A stretch of DNA of 64,000 bases from CAYGZC01 sp964354225. GTDB lineage: Bacteria; Bacteroidota; Ignavibacteria; UBA10030; SZUA-254. Shown here piece by piece: positions 63,428-64,000 of the stretch (the stretch's first letter is position 1; every line of letters begins with the position of its first letter). The translations under genes were made by a program, and so were the position numbers. The stretch lies in contig CAYGZC010000028.1 in NCBI GenBank assembly GCA_964354225.1, forward strand, positions 1-64,000, written 5' to 3'. The notes below the pieces were generated by a model, which was not told the origin of the DNA, searched no databases, and saw only the letters and a list, made by a program, of their open reading frames with translations.

Positions 63428-63886
63428 TTATTTGCCAATGTCTTCGTTCCACAATTTAGGATGTTCTTTGATAAACTTGTCCATCATATTAAAACATTCT
63501 TTTAGATCAAGATTGATGACTTCAACACCATGTTCACGCATGAATTTTTCCGAACCGGCAAAGGTTCTTGCCTCGCCGACCACAACTCTCGGAATATTGA
63601 ACTGAACAACTGCACCACCGCAAAGATAACACGGCATCAAGGTCGAGTACAAAACAGTATCTCGATAATTTCCGACACGCCCCACATTAATAAAACAATC
63701 TATCTCAGCATGTTTCATCGTGTTACTTTCCTGCACGCGCCGGTTATGTCCTCGTCCGATTATTTTTCCATCGCGCACCAAAACCGAGCCGATTGGAATT
63801 CCGCCTTCCGCCATTCCTTTCCGCGCTTCCGCAATCGCTTCTTGCATGAACTTATCCACAGGAGATTTCCTCATTTCGCTTTCCAT
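63428..63886 (-). CDS. Cytosine deaminase, Fcy1-like small type
   Basis: A 152-residue zinc hydrolase of the cytidine deaminase fold. The HAE site (MKHAEIDCF) and PCYLC site (LMPCYLCGG) give the zinc ligands and catalytic Glu. The C-terminus (VINLDLKECFNMMDKFI...NEDIGK) closely follows the layout of yeast Fcy1 cytosine deaminase, ending in a conserved EDIG. It probably deaminates cytosine or a related base and lies next to xdhC, suggesting nucleobase breakdown. Confidence 0.85.
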   Translation of the reverse strand: MESEMRKSPVDKFMQEAIAEARKGMAEGGIPIGSVLVRDGKIIGRGHNRRVQESNTMKHAEIDCFINVGRVGNYRDTVLYSTLMPCYLCGGAVVQFNIPRVVVGEARTFAGSEKFMREHGVEVINLDLKECFNMMDKFIKEHPKLWNEDIGK

Positions 63887-63925
63887 TGTCTCTGTGTTCC
63901 GTGCGCTTTCTGTGATGAAAAGAAT

Positions 63926-64000
63926 TTACCCGCGTGCGGCTTTCAGCTTTGCATCGATCTCGCTAACCATTTGTTGATGTTTGATCCACCATTCCTGGCT
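63926..64000 (-). CDS. C-terminal end of a gene that continues beyond the window
   Basis: The last 24 residues of a minus-strand frame, open to the window edge, ending QMVSEIDAKLKAARG and a TAA stop. It has the same direction as the cytosine deaminase gene 40 bp downstream. Too short to identify. Confidence 0.4.
   Translation of the reverse strand, partial: SQEWWIKHQQMVSEIDAKLKAARG

Overview
The window looks like a chromosomal segment of a Gram-negative, AT-rich anaerobe or facultative anaerobe of the Bacteroidota/Chlorobi/Ignavibacteria side of the tree. Three secreted proteins end in a type IX secretion (T9SS) C-terminal sorting domain of the NPNPFNP type. There are many multiheme c-type cytochromes, outer-membrane beta-barrels, a DUF5916-type protein and a fused b6f-like cytochrome b. 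The placement is inferred from protein style only; no rRNA gene is present.

Layout. 1-9.4 kb: a plus-strand respiratory operon with a NapC/NirT-type cytochrome (start outside the window), an octaheme membrane-anchored cytochrome, a Tat-type four-cluster ferredoxin, an NrfD/PsrC quinol-type membrane protein, a Rieske protein, cytochrome b, an 11-heme anchored cytochrome and the haem lyase CcmF. 9.7-15.7 kb: a type I restriction-modification operon (hsdR, hsdM, hsdS) with a translationally coupled fourth gene of unknown function. 16.2-20.8 kb: molybdenum cofactor genes (moaA, a moaC-moaB fusion, moeA, a MOSC protein, mobA). 20.9-29.2 kb: a regulatory and secretion module made of a sensor kinase with a periplasmic CXXCH haem motif, an NtrC-type sigma-54 activator, a receiver-only regulator and two large T9SS-secreted nine-haem cytochromes. 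Three good -24/-12 promoters and a recurring 14-bp palindrome (GGGTTATATAACCC) lie in this module.

29.4-38.4 kb: a PAP2 phosphatase, a giant T9SS beta-propeller protein, a MocA-like nucleotidyltransferase, an FGGY sugar kinase, an outer-membrane barrel and a methyltransferase. 38.5-40.9 kb: an ECF sigma / anti-sigma / lipoprotein operon flanked by a duplicated methyltransferase tail. 41-44 kb: an accessory stretch with two hypothetical genes separated by attC-like repeats, an RRM protein, a GIY-YIG protein, and a tRNA-Asn(GTT) flanked by degenerate tRNA-Asn-like copies. 44.3-48 kb: clpC and a zinc peptidase. 48-59.8 kb (minus strand): a ribose-type ABC import cluster with two permeases, two binding lipoproteins and one ATPase, followed by a barrel protein, a TPR membrane protein and a GH38 alpha-mannosidase. 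60-64 kb (minus strand): a DUF5916 outer-membrane protein, XdhC and a cytosine deaminase.

The most interesting candidate system is the 20.8-29.2 kb module. A haem-bearing sensor kinase and its sigma-54 activator appear to control export of large extracellular cytochromes through conserved upstream sites. It sits directly behind molybdenum cofactor genes and in the same window as a 26-haem quinol-oxidising cluster.
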